The position numbers and the translations under genes are program-made. A DNA stretch of 64,000 nucleotides. Origin: an uncultured Desulfosarcina sp. GTDB taxonomy: Bacteria > Desulfobacterota > Desulfobacteria > Desulfobacterales > Desulfosarcinaceae. The notes below the pieces were generated by a model, which was given only the letters and a program-made list of their open reading frames with translations, was not told the DNA's origin and did no database searches. Shown one piece after another: positions 16,092 to 23,481 of the stretch (position 1 is the stretch's first letter; every line of letters starts with the position of its first letter). The DNA lies in the NCBI RefSeq assembly GCF_963668215.1, contig NZ_OY764190.1:1612001-1676000 (forward strand). Direction: 5' to 3'.

Positions 16092-16478
16092 ATGTCCAAA
16101 TTCGGTAAGCGGTCGAGAAGCAACTGGACCATTGGCGCGCACACGGTAAATTCTTATAAGGAGCGGGTGCCCGACCCGGCGGTCAAGCGCAAACGCCGCA
16201 GCAGCCGGGAGATCCGCAGGGTGATTGCCCAGGCCCTGAACCGCGTCCAAGGCAACGGCAGGACGGTCTACCTGTGTGCCGACTCTTACAAGGGCAACCC
16301 CAAACCCAAAACCCTGTACCGGGTCGAGTTGTTCAAGGAGAAGTATTATGTCCTGTGCATTCAGCAGCAGGTGGTGACGCTGTTCACTTCGGAGATGATT
16401 GCCGGCGATGCACAAAGAGGGGGGCTTGTCTTTCGAGACGAGGCGCCATTTAAAGAGTTGACACCATATTTTGCCTAA
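16092..16478 (+). CDS. Small basic protein of unknown function
   Basis: 128 residues from ATG 16092 with GGAAAGGAA upstream. The first 60 residues are very basic (KFGKRSRSNW, VKRKRRSSREIRRV), suggesting nucleic acid binding. The rest alternates strands (RTVYLCADSYK, TLYRVELFKEKYYVLCIQQQVVTLFTSEM). It lies 49 bases before an HU-type gene and under leader copy 4, so a joint nucleoid or RNA-related role is possible but only inferred. No known family recognised. Confidence 0.65.
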   Translation: MSKFGKRSRSNWTIGAHTVNSYKERVPDPAVKRKRRSSREIRRVIAQALNRVQGNGRTVYLCADSYKGNPKPKTLYRVELFKEKYYVLCIQQQVVTLFTSEMIAGDAQRGGLVFRDEAPFKELTPYFA

Positions 16479-16527
16479 ATCGCTTTCAAGAATGAGAAAT
16501 CGTGCAACTACAAAAGGAGCAAAAACG

Positions 16528-16800
16528 ATGACAAAAAAAGAATTGATCGACAAAATGGCAGCCGATGCATCCATTTCCAAAACAGCCGCCGCCGATGCGT
16601 TGGAAAGCTTTATGACCACTGTGTGTCAAAACGTTAAAAAGAAGAATGGTCGGTTAACGCTGACGGGTTTCGGAACCTTTTACAAATATCGCCGAAAAGC
16701 GCGCAACGGTCGCAACCCCCAAACCGGCAAGCCTATGAAAATCAAGGCCTGCAATGTCGTTAAATTCAGGCCCGGGGTTCAACTGAAAGCCTTGCGATAA
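16528..16800 (+). CDS. HU-family DNA-binding protein
   Basis: 90 residues, the normal HU length, from ATG 16528 with AAAAGGAGC upstream. The helical base is MTKKELIDKMAADASISKTAAADALESF. The beta-arm core is LTGFGTFYKYRRKARNGRNPQTGKP, with the RNPQTG arm tip and the intercalating Pro intact. It bends and compacts DNA as a dimer. Being the second gene of a leader-controlled operon rather than a free-standing hup gene suggests a special condition-dependent paralogue. It ends 82 bases before the -35 box of leader copy 5. Confidence 0.93.
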   Translation: MTKKELIDKMAADASISKTAAADALESFMTTVCQNVKKKNGRLTLTGFGTFYKYRRKARNGRNPQTGKPMKIKACNVVKFRPGVQLKALR

Positions 16801-16881
16801 CGGCAAGGCGTCCGCGCAAGCGTATATCGCCGAGCCTAAAACCAAGGGTAGCAAGCAAATGAAAATAATCGGTTAAAAAAG

Positions 16882-17047
16882 GCTTGACGATTAAAAATTT
16901 TTGTGAAAAACAACCCCCACCTGCTTTGCTAGGTCTTTCTATTTTAGAAAGGAGTGTCTTACGGCCTGTGATCGAATTTCGATGCGCAGGAAGTGAAGGC
17001 GCAAGCGTTTCCGAATACCCACTCGGGACATTGCTTGCGCCTTTTTT
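16882..17047 (+). promoter_or_regulatory. Leader element copy 5 before the LbtU-like porin operon
   Basis: TTGACG is at 16882-16887. A 5' hairpin (CTTTCT/AGAAAG) lies at about 16935-16951. CTTACGGC is at 16958-16965. A hairpin pairs CTGTG 16966-16970 with CGCAG 16985-16989, with inner ATCGA/TCGAT and a bulged G. AGTGAAGGCGC is at 16992-17002. The terminator pairs AAGGCGCAAGC with GCTTGCGCCTT (17032-17042), then six T. The porin start is 122 bases further on. Confidence 0.72.
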
Positions 17048-17169
17048 ATTTAGAAAGGGGGTAGCTGAACCGTACGATTTATCGAAAAGGACCCGCTGTC
17101 GACACCAAGCCAACAGCAACCATGCAACAAAAACGACCGAAGAAATACAAGTTACAAAGGAGAAAATCG

Positions 17170-18312
17170 ATGAAAAGAGCAATGACTGTTCTCGCCTGCC
17201 TGGCCCTGTGCGGGGCATTTTTTACCGCCCCAGTATATGCCGAAGAAACGCTGTCCAACCATGAGTTGTCCATGCGGATTGAACAATTGGAAAAGAAACT
17301 GGGCAAAGAAGGCGGGATCCTGCCAGACAAGTGGAGCGAACGCATCGCCCTGAGCGGCCTTATCGAGGTGGAAGCCGGCTATACCAGCACCGACTATAGT
17401 GACGGAACCAGCGACGACGAAAGCGACATTGCCGTATCCGCCGTGGAACTGGGCATCGATGCCGACATCGTCAAACATGTGTTTGGACATGTTTTGTTTA
17501 AGTACGAAGACGACGAAGATGTGTTTGTTGACGAAGCCACCATTACCATCAGCGGTGAGGATGTAGTTCCCGCCTATCTGACGGCTGGAAAGATGTATGT
17601 CCCCTTCGGCAACTTCGAGACCCACATGATCTCCGACCCTCTGACGCTGGAGATCGCAGAAACCCGTGAATCCGCCATTCAGGTGGGCGTCGAGACCGGC
17701 GGATTTTACGGCTCGGCCTTTATCTTCAACGGCGATGTGGACGAAGCGGGCGAAGACGACGATCATATCAACAACTTCGGGGCCAATGCGGGATATACCA
17801 TGGAGAGCGAAACCTTTACCATCGACGCCGGGATCAGCTACATCAACAACCTGATCGATGCCGACGGATGGGAAGAGTTGTTGGAAACAGATGAAGATGG
17901 TAATGGCGTTCCTGACGCCGAACTCAAAGATTATGTGGGCGGGATGGGCGTATATGCCATCGTCGGGTTTGGACCGTTCACCTTTATTGGCGAGTATATT
18001 ACGGCCCTGGACGAAATCGAATGGCTCCAAGAGGATGGCGAAATAGTCCGTCAGGATGAAATTTGCGCCTGGAACCTTGAAGTCGGCTATGCCTTCGCCA
18101 TTGCTGAAAAAGAGGCCGCCGTAGCCGTGGCCCTGCAGGGGACGGACGAAGCCGCAGGCCTTCTGCCCGAAAGCCGCTATATGGGTTCTTTTGGCATCAG
18201 CATCTTCGAAAGCACCACCCTGGCCTTTGAATACGCCCATGACGAATTCGAAGACGTCGCCGATGAAGATGAGGCGGACACCTTCACCGCGCAACTGGCT
18301 ATAGAATTCTAG
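17170..18312 (+). CDS. LbtU-like siderophore-type porin (outer membrane beta barrel)
   Basis: 380 residues from ATG 17170 with AAAGGAG seven bases upstream. It begins with a signal peptide (MKRAMTVLACLALCGAFFTAPVYA). A short coiled-coil (LSMRIEQLEKKLG) follows, then about 14-16 amphipathic strands such as LSGLIEVEAGYTS. The last strand ends in Phe (QLAIEF), the usual outer-membrane insertion signal. The arrangement matches LbtU-type, TonB-independent siderophore porins. The protein is very acidic (many Asp/Glu in loops), which would attract cations. It is the first gene of an operon with DUF1007 and NicO proteins, so metal uptake is likely. Substrate unknown. Confidence 0.75.
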   Translation: MKRAMTVLACLALCGAFFTAPVYAEETLSNHELSMRIEQLEKKLGKEGGILPDKWSERIALSGLIEVEAGYTSTDYSDGTSDDESDIAVSAVELGIDADIVKHVFGHVLFKYEDDEDVFVDEATITISGEDVVPAYLTAGKMYVPFGNFETHMISDPLTLEIAETRESAIQVGVETGGFYGSAFIFNGDVDEAGEDDDHINNFGANAGYTMESETFTIDAGISYINNLIDADGWEELLETDEDGNGVPDAELKDYVGGMGVYAIVGFGPFTFIGEYITALDEIEWLQEDGEIVRQDEICAWNLEVGYAFAIAEKEAAVAVALQGTDEAAGLLPESRYMGSFGISIFESTTLAFEYAHDEFEDVADEDEADTFTAQLAIEF

Positions 18313-18365
18313 GTTATTTCAATATATGCATTTACCGCCATCGATTGTCGGCAATCGGTGGTTTC

Positions 18366-18395
18366 CGGAGCCGGGGGAATTTTCTCCCGGCTCCG
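18366..18395 (+). terminator. GC-rich hairpin after the porin gene
   Basis: CGGAGCCGGG pairs exactly with CCCGGCTCCG across a 10-base loop. No long T run follows, so it may attenuate rather than stop transcription into the DUF1007/NicO genes. Confidence 0.45.
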
Positions 18396-18498
18396 CCATT
18401 TCAGCTTTTGACCATGGCCAGGCCCTTTGTTATAGTTGTCACCCTGCCTTCATCGAAGGCACGGATTGTCTTGGATCCAATGCAGGGACGGCAAAAGG

Positions 18499-19134
18499 GT
18501 GCGGAGGTTTTTCAACAAAGCGGCGTGGCTCGGATGGGTGTGCATCGCCTTCAGCATGGCGATGGGCGTCCCGTCACCGCTGTTGTCGAAAGCGCACGCC
18601 CATCCCCATGTCTTCATCGTGCAGCGGCTGAATCTGGTTTTCGACGAAAAAGGGCTGGCCGGAATCAAGGTGCGTTGGAAGATGGACGACATGTTCGCCA
18701 GCATGATCGCCGGAGACCACGACCAAAACCGCAACGGCACCCTGGAGCCCGACGAGGTTCAGTCGGTCAGGGAGAACGCCTTTATCTTTATCAGGGAATT
18801 CAACTTTTTCACTTTCATCAAAATCGACAACAGGCCGTTCCAGGTCAAATTCATTCGCGATTTCAATGCCACCCTGGAAAACGGGAGACTGGTCTACGAG
18901 TTTTTCATTCCCTGCCACGTAAAGGCTACGGACATCTATAAAAAGGTGAGTGTATCCACCTACGACCCCTCCTATTACACCGCGATTTTCTTCGCCAAAA
19001 AAAATCCGGTGGCCCTTACAGCGGCCGATGCATTCGAACTCAAAACGGCCATTCGTGAAGACCCGGACACCAAAATCTATTTCGATATGATCCACCCCTG
19101 GACCCTTTTCATGGAGTTTCGGAAAAAGACATGA
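18499..19134 (+). CDS. DUF1007 periplasmic protein, nickel/cobalt-transport associated
   Basis: 211 residues from GTG 18499, chosen because it opens directly on a signal peptide (VRRFFNKAAW, hydrophobic stretch, SKAHA). The only earlier start is a TTG at 18436 and gives an unlikely N terminus. The mature part begins HAHPHVFI and contains DHDQNRNGTLEPDE, an EF-hand-like calcium or metal loop, typical of DUF1007 proteins that accompany NicO/RcnA transporters. The stop overlaps the next start (ATGA at 19131), so the two are translationally coupled. Probably delivers or senses a metal in the periplasm; inferred. Confidence 0.75.
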   Translation: MRRFFNKAAWLGWVCIAFSMAMGVPSPLLSKAHAHPHVFIVQRLNLVFDEKGLAGIKVRWKMDDMFASMIAGDHDQNRNGTLEPDEVQSVRENAFIFIREFNFFTFIKIDNRPFQVKFIRDFNATLENGRLVYEFFIPCHVKATDIYKKVSVSTYDPSYYTAIFFAKKNPVALTAADAFELKTAIREDPDTKIYFDMIHPWTLFMEFRKKT

Positions 19135-20036
19135 AGCGGCTTTTGTCCATTGCGATCGTTTTCATGCTGCTGTTCCCCTGGATCGGTTCGGCCGGGGCCG
19201 GCAACCCGTTTACATCCAAGTCGGAAGGCCGGCACGTCGCGCCCCAACCGCCCATCCAAAGTCCCCTTGTCATGAAGATCGTCGTTTGGCAGCATCGATT
19301 GCGACAAACCCTGTCAGACCTTATCCGGGACTTTAAAAACGATAGGCGCTTCGGACCGCTGCTGGCGCTGATGGGCCTGGCCTTCGCCTACGGCGTCATC
19401 CATGCCGCCGGTCCCGGCCATGGCAAGGTGGTGGCCATGTCCTACGTGCTGTCCCATCGGCCCTCGATACCGGGAGGCGTGATCTTTGCCCTGTGCATCG
19501 CCATGATTCATGGCCTCTCGGGCATCGTGGGCGTTATCGGCCTACGCTATGTCATCCAACGCAGCGTCGGTCAGACGCTCGCCTCGGTTACCGAAATCAC
19601 CCAGATGGTCAGCTTCGGATTGATCGCCATCCTGGGGTTGGGAATTCTGGCGAAACATGCCGTCGTCCTGTTTTTTCGAAAAAAATCCCAGCCGCAGAAA
19701 AATCCGGAAGCGATAGCGGGAAAAAGCGTCTGGCCCTGGGCGGTTGCCGTCGGGATAGTGCCCTGTCCGGCAGTTGTGATGGTCATGCTGTTCTGCATGT
19801 CCATGGACGGATTGCTTTTGGGCCTGCTGATGGCGCTTTGCATCGCCCTGGGAATGGGGACAACCATTTCCCTGGTGGTGACCGCCGCCGTGTTGGGAAA
19901 AGCCGGCGTGCTGCGGTCGGTATCCGGAAAGCGCATCGAAACGGTAGAAGCCGTCGTCGGCATGCTATCGGGCGTGGCCATTGCCGTCTTCGGCATCCTG
20001 TTCTGCATCCCTGCAGTTCACAGCGTTCTAAATTGA
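19131..20036 (+). CDS. NicO/RcnA-family nickel/cobalt transporter
   Basis: 301 residues with an N-terminal signal or membrane segment and six further hydrophobic segments. The family mark HAAGPGHGK (about residues 87-95) lies in the second helix, and MIHGLSGIVGV and GIVPCPAVVMVM follow. NicO proteins move Ni2+ or Co2+; some are exporters and others importers. The gene overlaps DUF1007 by four bases and lies in the porin operon. With a nearby FeoA gene and siderophore-type porin, the locus looks devoted to metal ions. Direction of transport unclear. Confidence 0.82.
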   Translation: MKRLLSIAIVFMLLFPWIGSAGAGNPFTSKSEGRHVAPQPPIQSPLVMKIVVWQHRLRQTLSDLIRDFKNDRRFGPLLALMGLAFAYGVIHAAGPGHGKVVAMSYVLSHRPSIPGGVIFALCIAMIHGLSGIVGVIGLRYVIQRSVGQTLASVTEITQMVSFGLIAILGLGILAKHAVVLFFRKKSQPQKNPEAIAGKSVWPWAVAVGIVPCPAVVMVMLFCMSMDGLLLGLLMALCIALGMGTTISLVVTAAVLGKAGVLRSVSGKRIETVEAVVGMLSGVAIAVFGILFCIPAVHSVLN

Positions 20037-20125
20037 CCGATACGGGTAACTTTGGGTATCGCTTTCAAACGATTGGGGGAATAAGGGGAGTTACTTGCGG
20101 CAGGTAGTCTATGAAATGGGGAGGA

Positions 20126-20395
20126 TCAAGCCTCCTGATCGACCTCGATCAGTTTTGCCTCCGAGCTGCTCAAGGTAACGCAGCAGTTAGCCACCCGGCA
20201 TTGAATCGGGTCGCCGAAAGGGGCCCTTCGGATAACGTCGACTTCGGCGTGGGGCACGAAACCGAGGTCGAGCAGACGCCGCCGCATGGCTCCAGTTGCA
20301 TGATGGCAATGAATTCTTGCCCGCTGGCCGCATTTTACGTCATTGAGCATGCAGCATCTGCAGCGTTTTCGATTTTTGCATCCGCGTCCTTGCAT
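20126..20395 (-). CDS. FeoA-family protein
   Basis: 89 residues from ATG 20395, with GGAG five bases upstream. The N terminus is cysteine- and arginine-rich (GRGCKNRKRCRCCML). The rest is the SH3-like FeoA core: GQRARIHCHHATGAMRRRLLDLGFVPHAEVDVIRRAPFGDPIQCRV. FeoA supports Fe2+ import by FeoB (family). No feoB is adjacent in this window. The cysteine cluster before the core is unusual and could bind a metal or Fe-S cluster. It converges on the NicO gene, with 89 bases between the stops. Confidence 0.85.
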   Translation of the reverse strand: MQGRGCKNRKRCRCCMLNDVKCGQRARIHCHHATGAMRRRLLDLGFVPHAEVDVIRRAPFGDPIQCRVANCCVTLSSSEAKLIEVDQEA

Positions 20396-20594
20396 GCGTT
20401 CTCCACTCAAATCTTGTTTAGGGATCTCTGTCTATAGCAAGCTGCAAGTTAAGTCAACATATATTTTATGTATCTAACATTTATAAAGCAAGCTTATTTT
20501 TATTGATCCTTCTAAAACCGGTTCGGTTACCGAGAAAGATGCATTATCTCTATTTTTCCGGCAAATCAAGCGGATATTGCTAATTTTTTTCGCC

Positions 20595-20915
20595 TCAACA
20601 GCCCATCCACCACCGTCCTGCCGCCACGATTCCCATCCCCAGGATCATCCCCAGGAAAACGTTGCGGGTTTTCCATGCGCACAGCGCTGTGGACAGGGCG
20701 GCGACGACACCGAGCAGGCCCGCGGAAACGATGCTTGGCGCTACCAGGGAAAGCAGAATCGTCCCCGGCAGGGCTGCCAGAAAACGGCTGAAACCGCCGC
20801 TTTTCGGCAGATGTTCGGCCAGCAGCAGCCCTCCTAAACGCAGGCCGTAGGTGACCAGGGCCGCACCGGCAATGGCCATAAATATAAAAGAATCGGGGGC
20901 AAATGGAGGATTCAT
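20595..20915 (-). CDS. azlD: AzlD-family branched-chain amino acid exporter subunit
   Basis: 106 residues with four hydrophobic segments, the normal AzlD size. The sequence FIFMAIAGAALVTYGLRLGGLLLAE and the helix pattern LPGTILLSLVAPSIVSAG are typical. It forms a two-component exporter with AzlC (known for branched-chain amino acids and analogues). Start ATG 20915 overlaps the azlC stop by four bases, so the two are coupled. Confidence 0.85.
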   Translation of the reverse strand: MNPPFAPDSFIFMAIAGAALVTYGLRLGGLLLAEHLPKSGGFSRFLAALPGTILLSLVAPSIVSAGLLGVVAALSTALCAWKTRNVFLGMILGMGIVAAGRWWMGC

Positions 20916-21652
20916 TCGATCTCCTTTGCAACAAGATCGGTGCGGGAGAGATCCGACGGGGCAGCCGGCGCTTTTCCGGGCAAAAGCCATTGCTGAGAAA
21001 CCGGGACCAGCGCCCCGCCGATACCGCCAATGACGATGTACCATTTTCCCGGTAGCCAGCGTTCTGCGGCTACGGCAAAAATGGCTGCAACGATCCACGG
21101 CACCATATCGCGCCGACCCCGCCACATGCCGACGGTCAGGGCAGTAAATACGGCCACAAAGGCAAAATCCAGGGCAAAGCGTTCCGGATGGGCAATCAGC
21201 GCTCCCAGTCGATGGCCCAGAAGAGTACCGGCGGACCAGATGACGCACAGACAGATTCCGCCTCCCAAAAGGAAACCGGTAGTGGCGTGGCCGTTTCGGT
21301 GAGCCGCCATGGTCACCGCCCAGTTCTCGTCGGCCACCAGGTGCATGATGCCGGCTTTGTGAAAAAAGGACTTGCCCCTGAAGAGCGGTTCCAGCGAGGC
21401 GCCGATGAGCAGGTAGCGCATATTGATGATCAGCACGGCCAGGGTCATCTCCACAATGGGCAGGGGCGGCAGCCACATGTCGACCATCACGAATTGGGCC
21501 GAGCCGGCGAAAATCGACAGGTTCATGGCTAAAAGCTCCAGCCAGGAAAGTCCCTTCTGGGCGGCCAGCATCCCCAGGACACTGCCGTATGCAGCCACGC
21601 TGGCGCCTACCGGCAGGTTGGCGACCGCACCTTTGCGCATCTCTTCAATCAT
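20912..21652 (-). CDS. azlC: AzlC-family branched-chain amino acid permease
   Basis: About 246 residues from ATG 21652 (MIEEMRKG). GGAG lies 12 bases upstream; an earlier in-frame start at 21715 is possible. The family core is complete: LPVGASVAAYGSVLGMLAAQKGLSW, FAGSAQFVMVDMW, and INMRYLLIGASLEPLFRG. It is an inner-membrane protein with 6-8 helices. It is transcribed away from the MocR-type regulator at 21767. That divergent layout suggests control by this regulator. Confidence 0.88.
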   Translation of the reverse strand: MIEEMRKGAVANLPVGASVAAYGSVLGMLAAQKGLSWLELLAMNLSIFAGSAQFVMVDMWLPPLPIVEMTLAVLIINMRYLLIGASLEPLFRGKSFFHKAGIMHLVADENWAVTMAAHRNGHATTGFLLGGGICLCVIWSAGTLLGHRLGALIAHPERFALDFAFVAVFTALTVGMWRGRRDMVPWIVAAIFAVAAERWLPGKWYIVIGGIGGALVPVSQQWLLPGKAPAAPSDLSRTDLVAKEIE

Positions 21653-21766
21653 TTGTCGGCATTGCTCCTCTTTCTGTAATCGACCTTGATCTACCCTAAC
21701 AGATCGACTAATCAATAACAGATACAGTTTTTTAAATTTTTTTTAATAACAGTTGAGGGTGTATAG

Positions 21767-23203
21767 ATGGTCCAACGAACGGTTACGGGATTCAGATATG
21801 CCAGCTTGGCCGATGACCTGGAAATCAAGATCAAGGAAGGCGTCTACCGTTCCGGGGAAAAGCTGCCCTCGTTGAGAAGACTGCATGACCAGACCGGGTT
21901 GAGCGTTACCACCGTGTATCAGGCCTACATCGAACTGGAAAAGCGGGGCGTCGTGGAACCGCGCCAGAAGTCGGGATACTACGTCAGGCCGCTTTTGGAC
22001 CGGATTCTGCCGACGCCGGAAGCGTTGAAGCTGAAGCCGGTCCCCAAAAAAGTCACCATGAACACCCTGGCCTATTCCATCGTCGAAGACATGAGCGACC
22101 CGGATTTTCTTCAGTTGGGAGGAACGGTGGTGATGCCGGAATTGCTGCCCTTCAAGCAGCTGGCCCGCTGTATTCGCTCGGCGCCCATCGAATCCATGAA
22201 ACAAAGCCTGATGCGCTACGAAAATCCAACCGGCAATCCCGAACTCAAACGCCAGATCGCCAAACGCATGGTGGGTCAGGCCCGGCGGGACGCCATGGAC
22301 GAGATAACCGTCACCACCGGATGCCTCGAGGCGGTGAACCTGTGCCTCCAGGCCGTCGGCAGCGCCGGCGACACGGTAATCGTGGAATCGCCTACCTATC
22401 CCTGGTTTCTGCAGCTGATCGAAGACCACAAGATGTTCGCCCTGGAAATACCCACGGATCCCCGCACGGGTATCGACCTTAAACAATTGGAGCAAGCCGT
22501 TCGCACCAATGCGGTGGCCGCCTGCCTGCTGGTTCCCAATTTCCACAACCCCCTGGGTTTCGAGATGCCCGTGGACAAGAAAAAGGCCCTGGTGAAAATG
22601 ATGGCCGCCGCAAAGGTCCCCATCATCGAGGACAATATTCACGGTGAACTCTATTTCGGCAAGGCAAGACCGGCGACCTTGAAAGCCCTGGACCGCAACG
22701 GCTGGGTCCTGCACTGTGCTTCTTTCTCCAAAACCCTTTCGCCGGGGCTGCGGGTGGGATGGTGCCTGCCGGGCCGCTATACCGAACCGGTCAGGCGGCT
22801 GAAACTGAACGGCACGGTGGCCTCCCCCACATTGAACCAGCGAGCCGTGGCCGATTTTTTGAAAAGCGGCGCCTACGATCGCCACCTGCGCCGCCTGCGA
22901 ACGGCGTTGAAAAACCAGATCAGCAACATGGCCCTGGCCATTGCCCGCCACTTTCCGGAAGGGACCCGCATCACGGCGCCCAAAGGCGGGCTGACCCTGT
23001 GGGTGGAGATGAGCCCCAACGTCGACGGCCTCGAAGTCTACCGGGAGGCCCGTAAAAAGAAGATTTCCATTTTCCCCGGCATCATCTGCTCCACAACGGG
23101 CCGCTACCGGAACTTCATCCGCATCAGCTGCGGCTATCCCTGGAGCGAGGAGGTCGAAAAGGGAATTCGGACGCTGTCGGAAATTATCGGCCAAATGGTT
23201 TAG
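21767..23203 (+). CDS. MocR-type regulator: GntR winged helix fused to an aminotransferase-like domain
   Basis: 478 residues. Residues 10-75 are a GntR winged helix (KLPSLRRLHDQTGLSVTTVYQAYIELEKRGVVEPRQKSGYYV). Residues 110-475 are a fold-type I aminotransferase domain, with NPTGNPELKRQIAKRM, the Asp-containing PIIEDNIHGELYF and the PLP lysine motif SFSKTLSPGLRVGW. Such proteins sense an amino acid or PLP adduct and regulate a neighbouring gene. Divergence from azlCD with a 114-base gap makes amino-acid export the likely target. Confidence 0.9.
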   Translation: MVQRTVTGFRYASLADDLEIKIKEGVYRSGEKLPSLRRLHDQTGLSVTTVYQAYIELEKRGVVEPRQKSGYYVRPLLDRILPTPEALKLKPVPKKVTMNTLAYSIVEDMSDPDFLQLGGTVVMPELLPFKQLARCIRSAPIESMKQSLMRYENPTGNPELKRQIAKRMVGQARRDAMDEITVTTGCLEAVNLCLQAVGSAGDTVIVESPTYPWFLQLIEDHKMFALEIPTDPRTGIDLKQLEQAVRTNAVAACLLVPNFHNPLGFEMPVDKKKALVKMMAAAKVPIIEDNIHGELYFGKARPATLKALDRNGWVLHCASFSKTLSPGLRVGWCLPGRYTEPVRRLKLNGTVASPTLNQRAVADFLKSGAYDRHLRRLRTALKNQISNMALAIARHFPEGTRITAPKGGLTLWVEMSPNVDGLEVYREARKKKISIFPGIICSTTGRYRNFIRISCGYPWSEEVEKGIRTLSEIIGQMV

Positions 23204-23366
23204 CACCCAATCCCCCCATTCGCCACTGTCTCCTCGCGCTTTACAGGCTGAAAAGAAAAGTGACAATCGATGCCTTTCGATTCGCGTCCGATCTACATTC
23301 CTCATTTTCTTGTAACCATTAAAATTCATAAGAAATAACTATCCCCCACCGGATTCTTCCCGCGAA

Positions 23367-23382
23367 TGGCACCCCCTTTGCT
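23367..23382 (+). promoter_or_regulatory. Sigma-54 promoter (-24/-12) for the hydrogenase operon
   Basis: TGGCAC-CCCCT-TTGCT is a full match to the TGGCAC-N5-TTGCW consensus of sigma-54 promoters, with correct spacing. It lies 100 bases before hydG, on the same strand, in the only sizable gap before the six-gene hyd operon. Confidence 0.82.
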
Positions 23383-23481
23383 CTGGCTTCAAAACGGATC
23401 GAACGGAAGAGACATGTAAGCATCCACCGTTGATCTCTAAAGCGTTTCAGGCAGCCAACCATCGACACAGAAAGGCCTCTC

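Noticed and set aside
611..17047. Reading the five leader elements as integron attC sites or CRISPR repeats
   Set aside because: They lack attC core sites and regular repeat-spacer spacing, lie kilobases apart, and each ends in an intrinsic terminator just before a gene.
17152..18294. 380-codon minus-strand frame opposite the LbtU-like porin
   Set aside because: The plus-strand gene has a ribosome site, a signal peptide and barrel strands; the antisense has none.
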